From: Endozoicomonas sp965208385
GTDB lineage: Bacteria; Pseudomonadota; Gammaproteobacteria; Pseudomonadales; Endozoicomonadaceae
Length of the DNA: 64,000 nucleotides
Assembly (NCBI GenBank): GCA_965208385.1
Contig: CBDBOO010000083.1
Coordinates: 55,143-119,142 of the forward strand
Direction of reading: 5' to 3'
Position 1 is the stretch's first letter; each line of letters opens with the position of its first letter. Positions 17,207-25,796 of this stretch are shown piece after piece. The notes below the pieces were generated by a model, which saw only the letters and a program-made list of their open reading frames with translations, was not told the DNA's origin and searched no databases. The position numbers and the translations under genes are program-made.

Positions 17207-18225
17207 CCTTTAAGCATTGAAGGGTCTGGTAAGTCAGACTGTGCTATAGATAGACCGCGAAGAGAACTACTAGCCGGGAAGTAGTCAATCTTAAGCCTTG
17301 TTTTGTTGGGTTTAACAATGATCCCATTACCGTGCTTATGTTCATATCTCAGGTTGAATAACTGAAAGAACTCTCTCTCACATCTACGGGCTGGCGTCTT
17401 AAAACTATATTCGGGATGAAATTTAAGCCATGAGAAAGCCAGTTCTCCATTGATCGGAGTGCCCTCATTGACGGCTGAAGCGAGCTGATGCTTGAAAAAT
17501 AGTGGACCTGACTCAGGCTGTGCTACAGATTTTGGTAGTGAGACAACGCTGGGACGTTGAATGCACATTAAGTCCAACAGGGCAGAAGAGTAGTTAGAAA
17601 ACGATCGATTACCCCCATAAACTCCCTTCAATCGCTTAATTTCATCAAAAATAGAGCTGTATTCGATGTTATCAATATCATCACAAGTGACGAGTCTTTC
17701 CATCCCATAAAAGTACATAAAGACATAACCTAAAGGGACATCAGGTGAGCATCGATCGCTAGCTAACCAAGAAATATAAGCTCCCCTGCAAGACGGAGAT
17801 AAGGAAATATAACTTGGCCAATACCCCAAACTTTCGTCTTGATAAGTGTAGGGGTGAGTAATTATTTCAAGAGAGTCGTCTATCAGGGAGGACTCTGTAC
17901 TATAACCATCCAGTGACTTTAACCGACCACCGATGTAAAAGTTACCACCGACAATTTCTGTACCTTTAAAGTCAATAATTTCACTTTTATCGGCCCAACG
18001 TCCGGGAGTACTGTTGGTACTTTTTTCCTCGTCAAGACCAACAGATATTGTGAATGTTGCAAAGTCATCGTCATCTTGAGAGCCGATACCAGACACCTTA
18101 ACGGCAGAGGTTTTGGAAGAACCGCTCAAACGCTTACCACCTTTGTCTTTCTTGAAATATAAAAAATATACGACAACAAAAAAGCCGAGGAAAAAAAGTA
18201 TTTCCACAATATGCTCCATCAACAC
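17116..18225 (-). CDS. sngA: Shango SngA, N-terminal part (membrane anchor and TerB-N domain)
   Basis: 369 residues. Residues about 5-24 are a hydrophobic helix followed by KKDKGGK, so the protein is probably anchored in the inner membrane with the rest in the cytoplasm. After a linker comes a TerB-N domain (about 90-215), recognised by YWPSYISLSPSCRGAYISWL, a region of R-x-S-PDVPLGYVFMYFYGMERL, and a following helix. The true protein continues into the frame at 15796-17043; the last 30 or so residues and the stop at 17116-17118 come from the inserted element. Upstream is a 406-bp region that should hold the operon promoter. Confidence 0.85.
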   Translation of the reverse strand: MLMEHIVEILFFLGFFVVVYFLYFKKDKGGKRLSGSSKTSAVKVSGIGSQDDDDFATFTISVGLDEEKSTNSTPGRWADKSEIIDFKGTEIVGGNFYIGGRLKSLDGYSTESSLIDDSLEIITHPYTYQDESLGYWPSYISLSPSCRGAYISWLASDRCSPDVPLGYVFMYFYGMERLVTCDDIDNIEYSSIFDEIKRLKGVYGGNRSFSNYSSALLDLMCIQRPSVVSLPKSVAQPESGPLFFKHQLASAVNEGTPINGELAFSWLKFHPEYSFKTPARRCEREFFQLFNLRYEHKHGNGIIVKPNKTRLKIDYFPASSSLRGLSIAQSDLPDPSMLKGRAISFDKHQSCCIFKKLALKTEFLRSTGN

Positions 18226-18590
18226 TGCTAAATATCGCTAGCCACCCTATAGACACGGACAACCATAGTATGGTGAGTATCTCATGTTTGAGATGAAGTT
18301 CGCAGGGTCAGAAACCGCAATAATTTTGTTGAGAATAAAAAGAAAGGCCACAGTGAACAGAGGTAACCTGGACTACGGTCTAGACCGAAATACACCTTCA
18401 AATGGGCAAGAAGTGCTAGAAGAGAAAGGAAATACTGGAGCTTTAGAAGCTGGTGTTTCCACGTTTCACAAACTCTATAATGCGGGTGGTATAGCCGCGG
18501 CAATAAGCAGAAAACTATTTATGGATAACGTGTAGGGCAAAAGAATGCGGAATGACGGTTGGTCTGCCCGTTATACGCCCATACAACAAA
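18226..18590. other. Island right end, upstream of sngA
   Basis: Holds the sngA promoter region and the tail of the tRNA unit. An 83-codon + strand frame (18284-18535) has no family match and no clear ribosome site. I see no integrase here. Confidence 0.5.
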
Positions 18591-18624
18591 AAAGGCCCCG
18601 GAGCATTTCTGCTTCGGGGCCTTT
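18591..18624 (-). terminator. Terminator of the tRNA-Phe unit
   Basis: AAAGGCCCCG (18591-18600) pairs with CGGGGCCTTT (18615-18624). On the minus strand the stem is followed by a T6 run, a standard rho-independent terminator directly after the tRNA. Confidence 0.9.
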
Positions 18625-18631
18625 ATATATA

Positions 18632-18707
18632 TGGTGCCTAGAGACGGAATCGAACCATCGACACGCGGATTTTCAATCCGCTGCTCTACCGACTGAGCTA
18701 TCCAGGC
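18632..18707 (-). tRNA. tRNA-Phe (GAA)
   Basis: 76 nt with encoded CCA. Acceptor stem GCCTGGA/TCTAGGC, D arm with AGCTCAGTCGGTAGAGC, anticodon loop TTGAAAA (GAA) and T loop GGTTCGATTCC are all in place. It is the island-proximal copy: its 3' part is matched by the fragment at 11638-11685. Confidence 0.97.
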
Positions 18708-18747
18708 TAATTGTGTGCACGTTGTTGAATTATCGGCGTTGTAAAAA

Positions 18748-18823
18748 TGGTGCCTAGAGACGGAATCGAACCATCGACACGCGGATTTTCAATCCGCTGC
18801 TCTACCGACTGAGCTATCCAGGC
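18748..18823 (-). tRNA. tRNA-Phe (GAA)
   Basis: Identical in sequence to the copy 40 bp away at 18632-18707; the two are probably transcribed together leftward. GAA anticodon, CCA encoded. Confidence 0.97.
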
Positions 18824-18994
18824 ATTTCACACTGATTATTCACAAATGTGTGTGCGAGGCGTATTAAACGGATTTAGCCCTGCAGAGTCAAGTCGGAATA
18901 TCGATTTTCCTCTCTTTTTCATGTACTTTTCCCGCTGTTTCCGGATTGGAAAATAAATCTTCAGTGTTCCTGCAAACCATCATCTGCTGATCAA

Positions 18995-19213
18995 TTATTG
19001 GAATACCACGTACTCGGCCAGTGATTCCAGCTGGTCCAGTTCCAGCAGTTCTTCCAGAAATGCTTTTCCGGTGCGTTCTTTCAGCTCTTTATAGGCCTGA
19101 GTTTTGACCACCAGGTCACCGTTTTCATCCTGAAACAGAACGTCAGGATCAGTGATTGAGGCCAGTATGGATTTTTTCTTACTATTGGAAATTGAAATTT
19201 CTATCATGTTCAT
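18995..19213 (-). CDS. Small hypothetical protein (72 aa)
   Basis: Not recognised. A short acidic protein with a beta-like N-terminus (MNMIEISIS) and a helical Glu/Leu-rich C-terminus (AFLEELLELDQLESLAEYV). No signal peptide and no cysteines. A second ATG two codons in is an alternative start; the ribosome site is weak for both. It lies between the tRNA pair and yggX, on the same strand. Confidence 0.5.
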   Translation of the reverse strand: MNMIEISISNSKKKSILASITDPDVLFQDENGDLVVKTQAYKELKERTGKAFLEELLELDQLESLAEYVVFQ

Positions 19214-19407
19214 GGGTTTTTACATCTTTAGCGGTTAAGTAGGTGGATGGTTATTTTACGATATTCTGGCGAGCGTGCTTTTCATCGTTCTATACCCGGC
19301 AGGGTATAAAGTCACAACATCCGGTGCATAGCCAGCTATGCAACCAGATAAAGGCGGAAAGAGGTACCGTTTAGAATATACGAAAGCAATTGATCACCTG
19401 CTTGCGG

Positions 19408-19680
19408 TTATTCGCCTTCGGGAACATATCCGTCAGCAGCATCAATCTCTTCTCCGGCCAGGTATTTGTCCATCTGATCGGTGAGGTATTTCCGGGTATC
19501 CGGGTCCAGCAGATTCAAATGCTTTTCATTAATGATGCGGGTCTGGTGTTTTTGCCACTCGGTCCAGACTTCCTGAGAAACGTTGTCGAAAACCCACTTT
19601 CCCTTGGGCCCCGGTAGTGGCGGCATCAGTAAGCCTTCGGCTTCTTTCTTTAATTTTACACAGTTAACTGTTCTTACCAT
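19408..19680 (-). CDS. yggX: Fe(II)-trafficking / oxidative damage protection protein YggX
   Basis: 90 aa, the usual length of the YggX family. Conserved opening MVRTVNCVKL with Cys7, the PPLPGPKGK-x-W motif (about 20-30), VSQEVW-x-EW (about 34-42), HQTR-x-INE and the C-terminal FL-like YLTDQMDKYLAGE helix are all present. It protects iron-sulfur enzymes and has been linked to iron delivery in the cytoplasm. In many gammaproteobacteria it follows mutY; here mutY is absent from the window and selO is upstream. Confidence 0.95.
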   Translation of the reverse strand: MVRTVNCVKLKKEAEGLLMPPLPGPKGKWVFDNVSQEVWTEWQKHQTRIINEKHLNLLDPDTRKYLTDQMDKYLAGEEIDAADGYVPEGE

Positions 19681-19761
19681 GGTATAAACGCCTCCGGCGT
19701 GATTTTGTCGCGTAATGGCTGCAGTATCTTAAAGGGTTTTCAGTACATTAAATACCGGAAT

Positions 19762-21222
19762 TCAGGACGAGCAACTGATTTCAAGCTCTTTCCCCCACAG
19801 AGGCACCGCCGCCGCATAATGTTCAAATTCAGGATGTTCCTCATAAGGCGAGGTGAGTACTTTCATTAATTGTTCTATTTCGCTGTAATCGCCGGACTCT
19901 GCCTTTTCTATGGCCTGTTGAGCCAGATAGTTTCTCAGAATAAACTTGGGGTTGGCCTGCTTCATTTGCTGGCTGCGGCGCTTGTCATCGAGAAGGTTTC
20001 TTTTCAGACGGGCGGAGTAACGGGCGAGCCAGGGAAGCAGGGAAGAATGATTAACCAGATGTTTTATGTCCGGATCTGTTTGCCCGGGTACATAATCGCA
20101 AAGTTTTCGGAAAAACAGCGTGTAGTCACAGTGACTGTCATGAAGCACCTGCAATAGATCTTTTACCAGCTGGTCATCCTCATCTTCCCTGGTTACCAGA
20201 CCCAGTTTGACCAGCATAAGCTGTGTATAGGTTTCAGAATAAAGCTGTGGATATCTATCCAATGCCGTTTGAATCGGCTCGGGGATATCAAACAGGGGCA
20301 ACAGCGCCTGCCCTAGTCGTCCGCAGTTCCAGTAGCCCACATCAGGTTGACGGCCAAAGGCATAGCGTCCCTGATGGTCGGAATGGTTACAGATATAATT
20401 CCAGTCGAAATCATCCATAAAACCATAAGGGCCATAATCAAAGGTGTCGCCGATAATGCTCATATTGTCGGTGTTCATTACGCCATGGGCAAAACCGGCG
20501 GCTTGCCATCGGGCGATCATATCAATAGTTCGTCGTACGACCTCTTCAAAGAAAAGACGGTATTTGTCTTTTTGATCGGCAAGATGGGGGAACGATTGTT
20601 CTATGGTGTAGTCTGCCAGTGTTTTCACAGCATTGTTTTGTTTGGTGTAGTAAAAGTATTCAAAATGACCAAAACGAATATGGCTGTTGGCAAGACGCAG
20701 TAATGTTGAACCGGCCTCCATGGTTTCCCTGTGAACCGGTGTTTCACTGGTGACAACGCAGAGTGCACGGGTCGTGGGAATTCCCAGGTGGTGAATGGCT
20801 TCAGAGCCCAGGTATTCCCTGATGCAGGAACGCAATACGGCCCGGCCATCACCAAAACGTGAATAGGGTGTTTTTCCGGCGCCTTTGAGGTGCAGATCCC
20901 ACTTCTCATTCTTGCTGTTGCATACTTCTCCAAGCAACAGGCCCCGTCCATCGCCCAATTGTGGGCTGTAGCCACCAAACTGGTGTCCGGAATAAACCAT
21001 GGCCAGAGGATCTGTTCCGGGCAACAGAGTATTGCCGGAGCAGACACCCTTGAGCAGTTCACGATTTTCAGGGGTGTCTGCCAGATCAAGGAGCTCTCCG
21101 GCAGCGCTACTGAAGGCAACAAATCGGGGTTCCACCAGAGGTGTGGCGACCATTTTTGTATAGAAACCTTCCGGAAGGCGGGAGAATGTGTTGTCAAAAG
21201 TAAGCTGGCTGAATTGTTTCAT
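19762..21222 (-). CDS. selO: Protein adenylyltransferase SelO (YdiU)
   Basis: 486 aa, near the typical bacterial length. A pseudokinase-fold enzyme that transfers AMP from ATP to Ser/Thr/Tyr of target proteins. Seen: YSGHQFGGYSPQLGDGR (about 80-96), the LKGAGKTPYSRFGDGRAVLR core (about 112-131) with its ATP-binding Lys and Arg residues, the REYLGSEA helix, HGVMNTDNMSIIGDTFDYGP (catalytic and metal-binding Asn/Asp), and a C-terminal SCSS in which the Cys takes the place of selenocysteine in animal SelO. It is linked to oxidative stress in bacteria. Single gene with its own promoter region. Confidence 0.95.
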   Translation of the reverse strand: MKQFSQLTFDNTFSRLPEGFYTKMVATPLVEPRFVAFSSAAGELLDLADTPENRELLKGVCSGNTLLPGTDPLAMVYSGHQFGGYSPQLGDGRGLLLGEVCNSKNEKWDLHLKGAGKTPYSRFGDGRAVLRSCIREYLGSEAIHHLGIPTTRALCVVTSETPVHRETMEAGSTLLRLANSHIRFGHFEYFYYTKQNNAVKTLADYTIEQSFPHLADQKDKYRLFFEEVVRRTIDMIARWQAAGFAHGVMNTDNMSIIGDTFDYGPYGFMDDFDWNYICNHSDHQGRYAFGRQPDVGYWNCGRLGQALLPLFDIPEPIQTALDRYPQLYSETYTQLMLVKLGLVTREDEDDQLVKDLLQVLHDSHCDYTLFFRKLCDYVPGQTDPDIKHLVNHSSLLPWLARYSARLKRNLLDDKRRSQQMKQANPKFILRNYLAQQAIEKAESGDYSEIEQLMKVLTSPYEEHPEFEHYAAAVPLWGKELEISCSS

Positions 21223-21410
21223 TTTAATAGTTCTAATAAGTGCCTGACTATATTAGTCGGAAACTACCGATTTCTGAAAGGCTGTCTGTATCTGTTGCGA
21301 GAGTATGTGCAACGAAAATAAAAGACATTGGTCTTGTATTGTTTAATGTGAATGCCTGGCGTATTGAGCTCCATCTTGATAAATCTCTAAACCTATGGTT
21401 GTCGACAGGC

Positions 21411-21657
21411 ATGCTATCTTGATCATGGATAGAGCCCGATATCATGTGGCAAAAGTGTTACCGCAATACTCAAACCTGACTTTGTTTTTTTAACGCAGTA
21501 CTCACCATAATTCAACAGTGCAGAGCAGTTATGGAAGTTGTGGGGTGAATATAGCTTATCCAACAGGTACTTTGAAAGTTATGAAGATATTGTTGATGCC
21601 TGTTGCGAATCCTGTAATGAGTTGGTAGCAGAAGCTGGCCGTATAGTCAGTCTCTGA
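21411..21657 (+). pseudogene. IS630-family transposase remnant
   Basis: The + strand encodes ILIMDRARYHVAKVLPQYSN, then a frame break in a T7 run, QYSP-stop-FNSAEQLWKLW, and NRYFESYEDIVDACCESCNE. This is the second-Asp to third-Glu part of an IS630 DDE domain (LIMDRAxxH and YSPELNPxEQLW). A frameshift, an in-frame TAA where Glu is expected, and a missing N-terminus mark it as dead. Confidence 0.75.
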
Positions 21658-21704
21658 TCCCGGGACTGGGCTGTTATCGGATAGGCTAATTTTTGGGATT
21701 GGTA

Positions 21705-22652
21705 TTACTCCTCCGTAGCGGGGCTAATATACAACTTGCGTTGCTGACGAAGATCCAAAACGATCCGCTTTTGTTTACGTAGAAAACCCTGCCCTATCAC
21801 AGCCAGATTGGCAAAACCGGAATACATCCCAAGATTATTGGGGAAGTAGTAAACACCAGCATTTTCCCTATAGATTCCCAGGTGCTGAACTTTATCAGTA
21901 AAATTATAATTCTGACCCACCTGAACACTGACCAGATCAACCCTTCTCAGGATATTATTGGATACCAGCACAACAGATTCAGAATCAATAAGAACAGCTA
22001 TAGGCTTGCCTAGCAGGATATCTTCTGATTCCAATAGACTCAGATTGGCCACTGTGGTGATTGAAGCTGTAGTGATTTGAACTCTGGGTAAGCCGCCAGA
22101 GAGTGGGGATTGCACAGGGTAATCCAGAATATCGGCGCTGAAGTGATCATAGACTCTCAATTCACTGTTTTCTATATCTAACTCCCAAACCAGCTGGTCG
22201 ATGTGCTGAATCCCGAGAATACCGGAAACACCAAAGGCCTCTTTATAGCGGCCAGTATGCTGAAGTATAACTGAGGCTGTTGTATTAATGGTAGAACTGT
22301 TCCCCAAGTGAAGGCTGACAAGAGAGTAAAAATCGAAGGGGACAGAGGTGCTATCCACTAACACTGTTTTACTGACTGGATCGGGAGCTGAAAGTTCAGA
22401 AATCACTTCCGGGTCAATAGACGAATATAACCTGTTTGTATCAAACAGAAAGGTCAATGGCCGACTTGATTTATCCACCCGAATATCAATACAGGGCATT
22501 TTAATCGGTGTTCCATCAAAGTCTGTTCCTTGACAAAAGGCGCGCTGATACACAGGAACATTCAGGGAATTATGGCCAGAGGAATCTTCAGAACAAAACA
22601 CAACCGAACAACCTATGACCAAACATAAGCCTATAGCCGGGCGAATGGACAT
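21705..22652 (-). CDS. Pepsin-fold secreted protein with altered active site, paralogue 1
   Basis: Start set at 22652 because AGGAGGA (22661-22667) sits 8 bases upstream; ATGs further up are too close or lack a site. A signal peptide follows (MSIRPAIGLCLVIGCSVVFCS). The mature part looks like a pepsin-type (A1) aspartic protease fold: LTFLFDTNRLYSSID occupies the place of the first DTG loop (DTN here) and IAVLIDSESVVLV that of the second (DSE). The last strand, GQGFLRKQKRIVLDLRQQRK, equals the usual G-x-x-FLR-x-x-x-x-x-D motif. The changed catalytic loops suggest weak or no protease activity. Follows its paralogue by about 50 bp. Confidence 0.6.
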   Translation of the reverse strand: MSIRPAIGLCLVIGCSVVFCSEDSSGHNSLNVPVYQRAFCQGTDFDGTPIKMPCIDIRVDKSSRPLTFLFDTNRLYSSIDPEVISELSAPDPVSKTVLVDSTSVPFDFYSLVSLHLGNSSTINTTASVILQHTGRYKEAFGVSGILGIQHIDQLVWELDIENSELRVYDHFSADILDYPVQSPLSGGLPRVQITTASITTVANLSLLESEDILLGKPIAVLIDSESVVLVSNNILRRVDLVSVQVGQNYNFTDKVQHLGIYRENAGVYYFPNNLGMYSGFANLAVIGQGFLRKQKRIVLDLRQQRKLYISPATEE

Positions 22653-22700
22653 CGTCATAATCCTCCTGATGAAGGCCAATAAACCGCTGAAGTCATGATG

Positions 22701-23873
22701 CTAAAATCCTGTCCGCAACCAATATTCCGGGAAGGCGTCATATCGGTGTTCATTGGGTATCATCAGTAAACGATTGTGTTGCAGATCAATGATCATGCGG
22801 TTGAGATATTGAAAGAAACCAGCTCCAATCACTGACTGATAACCTTCAAAGATTTTTATATCGCTGTTAAAAAGGTAGGGAGGCCAACCGCTTCTGGATT
22901 GAAAAAACAGATAACGCATGTCGATCTCTGGATAATACCCTCCACCAAATTTATAACCGTCCAGACCCTGGCGAACTGAAAACAGTGTTGAAACGGTGGG
23001 ATCATTACTGATATCAAGCTGGATGCCGTTATTATCAAAGCTCAGGTTATATTCACCGTCGTCTCCACAGGGTTTAACAACACCTCTGTCTTTGAGTTCT
23101 CTCAGCTGCACCCGCTCCATTTGCAGAACTTCACCGGCCTGAAAATCAAAACCTGCGGTAATAAAATTATTGGCTATGTTGGTCGACACACAGGGAATGC
23201 TTTGAGTGCCACCATCAAAAATCAACAGGCTCTGTATTTTGAAGGCAGGGGATGGCTCTCCGATATTTTTCCAGATCCTGACGGTTTGCTGGGAAAAATC
23301 AATATCCCAGGCAAAGTCCTTCATATCCCGCGCCCCAAGAATTCCCTGTATATTATAGTGTTTAGAATAAAGCCCCATGGTGGAATTGGCGATCCGGTAA
23401 CCACTGCCCAGGGGAGCCGTGCCGCCCAGCCTCAGGGTGGGGAATCGGTAAAAAAAACTGAACACATTCAATCCGTTAATTGTGGTAGTCGTTCCTGCAA
23501 TCGGATCAGTGCCTACCGTCTGCGCCACTTCGTTCAGAACTGTTGAATAATACCGGCTGGGATTCAGCATAAAGGTGAACGTTTCACCTGAAATAGTGAT
23601 GTCTACGCAGGGCATAGGCAGCTGAACCTGATCAACATTCTCCAGATCGCAGAATGACCGTTGATAAATCAATTCTCCACTAATGAACGTCTGTCCGGAA
23701 CCGCTACCGGAAGAAGTTGATCCGGATTCTGACCAGCACTTAATAGAGTAAATTAATACCAGTAAAATGTTTTTTGCAGGTAGCCATTGTCCAAAATTGA
23801 AGCTTTTTATAAATAAAACAAAAGTCCCAAAACTGTTGCATGATTGATTGCATAATCTCACCGAACTCACCAA
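22701..23873 (-). CDS. Pepsin-fold secreted protein with lost active site, paralogue 2
   Basis: Paralogue of the downstream gene: shared YQRSFC at the mature N-terminus, MPCVDITI, ILGARDMKDFAWDIDF and the end GAGFFQYLNRMIIDLQHNR. The first catalytic loop reads FTFMLNPSRYYSTV, so the Asp is gone; no clear second DTG is seen. A hydrophobic segment near residues 36-46 (NILLVLIYSI) serves as signal sequence. The start is unsure: TTG 23873 or a GTG shortly after, with no good ribosome site. Probably one operon with the 324-codon frame downstream. A binding or inhibitor role is possible but unproven. Confidence 0.55.
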   Translation of the reverse strand: MVSSVRLCNQSCNSFGTFVLFIKSFNFGQWLPAKNILLVLIYSIKCWSESGSTSSGSGSGQTFISGELIYQRSFCDLENVDQVQLPMPCVDITISGETFTFMLNPSRYYSTVLNEVAQTVGTDPIAGTTTTINGLNVFSFFYRFPTLRLGGTAPLGSGYRIANSTMGLYSKHYNIQGILGARDMKDFAWDIDFSQQTVRIWKNIGEPSPAFKIQSLLIFDGGTQSIPCVSTNIANNFITAGFDFQAGEVLQMERVQLRELKDRGVVKPCGDDGEYNLSFDNNGIQLDISNDPTVSTLFSVRQGLDGYKFGGGYYPEIDMRYLFFQSRSGWPPYLFNSDIKIFEGYQSVIGAGFFQYLNRMIIDLQHNRLLMIPNEHRYDAFPEYWLRTGF

Positions 23874-24066
23874 GGGATTTATAGATTAAAGAGAATAAAG
23901 CTGGATTCAAGCAATACTGTTTCGATTCTGAAGGTGATTATAATATTAGTGTCGATATTTGTTAGATTAGTACGCTATCATTTCTGCTTTGCAAATTATC
24001 AATCTGCATAAAATTAAAAATGGCTAACTGCTGTCTTGAATTAGGTTTCAAGTGATAGAAAAATAA

Positions 24067-25796
24067 GTAAGTTCTCAATAATTGCTGCAAAACCCACAAG
24101 ATAAAACGCGAGACGCTTTTTCAATCAAGTCCGATAGCCTCGGAAACACACCGCTGCCTGTTAGCCTGTCTGTCAGATAGTCCCAGAATGAAAGACCATA
24201 CAGGCGACATGTTTTCTTCAGGCTGGCAAAAGTGTCGCGACATTGCCGCCCTGCATCGCTGCGCGTCCCTCCACTGATCTTTCGTCGCTTAACGTATTCT
24301 CGTATCTGGCTTTCGCTCAGGTTGTTGTGCAGTGGCAGACTGGGGTCTTGCAGAACCAGCAATAACTCTTCCTTGATCAAGGCTAACCCTGACAACGCAT
24401 CCTGAAGTGGCTCGCAGCACGTTTGAGTCTGGATTAAAGCCTCAAATCCCAACCATACTTTTTGCGCCTTCCCTTCATCGGGCTCTGCCTTGAAGGCCTT
24501 CAGGTCATTGTAAATGGTCCAGAACCATGCTCGAAGCCACTTCTGCGCCATTGCTTGCTGATCATTCACCGGATGAACTTTTGCCAGTCCCCGCTCTGCA
24601 TGAATCCAACACTGGCTGTGTTTGAAAACGTCGAACTGTCTTGCCCCGTCACTGAAGGTGGTCAGATGACCTGCACCATGCAGTATCAGGCTTCCATAAA
24701 TCATCGCTTCACTGGCTTGCTGACGTCGCCTCCCGGTTAAACCCAAGTTTTTCATACAGACTACCCATGCCTTATGATTCAGGAATGTTATTCCGCTGTA
24801 AGGCCTGAGTATCCGAAGCCACTTTTGGGGGTAGTCGTGTTTTTCCAGATACGTCAGGGCATCTTCTGTTAATGAATAAGTTAACCATGGGCGATGCAGC
24901 AGGCTTACGAAGTTTTCCCGACTCTTGCTGCCTGTGCTTTCGAACCAGGCAAAGGATTCATTATTAATGATGGTGCAGTAACCATTCTGTCTTTTATGCC
25001 TCGTACCTGTGTCGTCTGTCTGGATATAGCTTGAACAGCGGATACCTGCGACCAGTAATTTATGCTTCTCAGTATGGAACTGATCATGTCCCTGCGTTAG
25101 CAGCTGGCTAAGTGTTCCGCTTGAAATAGAGATCCCAATATCCCATAGCCAGTCCAGAAGTTCTGGCTGAGTAACAGAACAACCATGATATTGATGCAGG
25201 ACATAGGCTTGCAGCATTGGTCCGTAGTGATGCCCCTGGAGATCAGCTGGCGGTTTGGCCGTAATAGTTTGTCCGTCAGGGGTTATCCATTGCTCCAAAA
25301 GGTATTCCAGACTGGATGCCTGAATCGTCAATTCCTGCACATGGAAGGGGGTGGTTCCGTTCCAGGTTGATCCTTGCGGAACATCAGTTGCTGCAATGGA
25401 TATAGATTCTTCAGCAGGTGGTGCCGGGGGTTGCTTACGCTGTTTTCGGGTTCTCTCGTTGGGCTTTTCAAACTTGCGCTTTTGTGAGGCATCAGAATCA
25501 GGCTTACCGCTGTCCGTTGTTGCGAGGTCTTTGCCTTCAGGGTTTTCGCTCCTCTCATCGTCGGAAGGTTTTTTATTGGGCTTGATGTCCGGTTTTGCAG
25601 GCAGGTTTTTCAGGCGCCGAATTTCAGCTTCAAGAGTTTCTATCAGCTCTTTCTGCTGAATGAGTTGCTCTTGCAGCTGAGTAATGAATTTCAAAAGATG
25701 TTCAGGTTGTAGCTGATTGAGTTCTGAAAAAGTCATAGAGAAAAGATAGACGACTAACCTGAATTATTCACGTTCCAGTACTTTTTGAGAAGCTAC
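24067..25796 (-). mobile_element. IS66-family tnpC-only element, complete, 1730 bp
   Basis: Ends GTAAGTTCTCAATAATTGCT (24067 on) and, inverted, GTAGCTTCTCAAAAAGTACT (ending 25796) match at 18 of 24 positions. Both sides carry AAAAATAA (24059-24066 and 25797-25804), an exact 8-bp target duplication as IS66 elements make. It contains only tnpC, like the ISBst12 subgroup. It is a separate element from the adjacent tnpA-tnpB, which explains the opposite orientation. Confidence 0.88.
24075..25736 (-). CDS. tnpC: IS66-family transposase TnpC
   Basis: 553 aa. N-terminal leucine-rich coiled coil (about 10-50), a Lys/Pro/Glu-rich linker (50-115), then the IS66 DDE domain: YIQTDDTGTRHKRQNGYC (first Asp, about 240), a YGSLILHGAGHLTTFSDGARQF region with HSQCWIHAERGL (second Asp region and His/Cys), and LPLHNNLSESQIREYVKRRK (third catalytic Glu in the S-E pair, about 480). 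The end codons overlap the left terminal repeat. Intact, so likely able to move this element and its partial copy at the window's right edge. Confidence 0.92.
   Translation of the reverse strand: MTFSELNQLQPEHLLKFITQLQEQLIQQKELIETLEAEIRRLKNLPAKPDIKPNKKPSDDERSENPEGKDLATTDSGKPDSDASQKRKFEKPNERTRKQRKQPPAPPAEESISIAATDVPQGSTWNGTTPFHVQELTIQASSLEYLLEQWITPDGQTITAKPPADLQGHHYGPMLQAYVLHQYHGCSVTQPELLDWLWDIGISISSGTLSQLLTQGHDQFHTEKHKLLVAGIRCSSYIQTDDTGTRHKRQNGYCTIINNESFAWFESTGSKSRENFVSLLHRPWLTYSLTEDALTYLEKHDYPQKWLRILRPYSGITFLNHKAWVVCMKNLGLTGRRRQQASEAMIYGSLILHGAGHLTTFSDGARQFDVFKHSQCWIHAERGLAKVHPVNDQQAMAQKWLRAWFWTIYNDLKAFKAEPDEGKAQKVWLGFEALIQTQTCCEPLQDALSGLALIKEELLLVLQDPSLPLHNNLSESQIREYVKRRKISGGTRSDAGRQCRDTFASLKKTCRLYGLSFWDYLTDRLTGSGVFPRLSDLIEKASRVLSCGFCSNY

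Larger units (their letters stand above)
11638..18707. mobile_element. Genomic island in tRNA-Phe carrying the Shango locus
   Basis: The island is bounded on the left by the tRNA-Phe 3' fragment and on the right by an intact tRNA-Phe. It holds sngA (split), sngB and sngC plus two gene-poor edges. No integrase is left, so the element is probably fixed or moved with outside help. The length is about 7 kb. Right and left edges share the terminator-tRNA 3' segment. Confidence 0.7.

Noticed and set aside
14477..18225. BREX locus, suggested by the BrxD-like ATPase
   Set aside because: No pglX, pglZ, brxC or brxL; TerB domains and the helicase point to Shango.
15796..18225. Two ancestral TerB genes
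   Set aside because: The MITE with its target duplication restores one continuous frame on removal, so the split is secondary.
18284..18535. 83-codon gene upstream of sngA, possibly an integrase end
   Set aside because: No recombinase motif and no homologue that I recognise.
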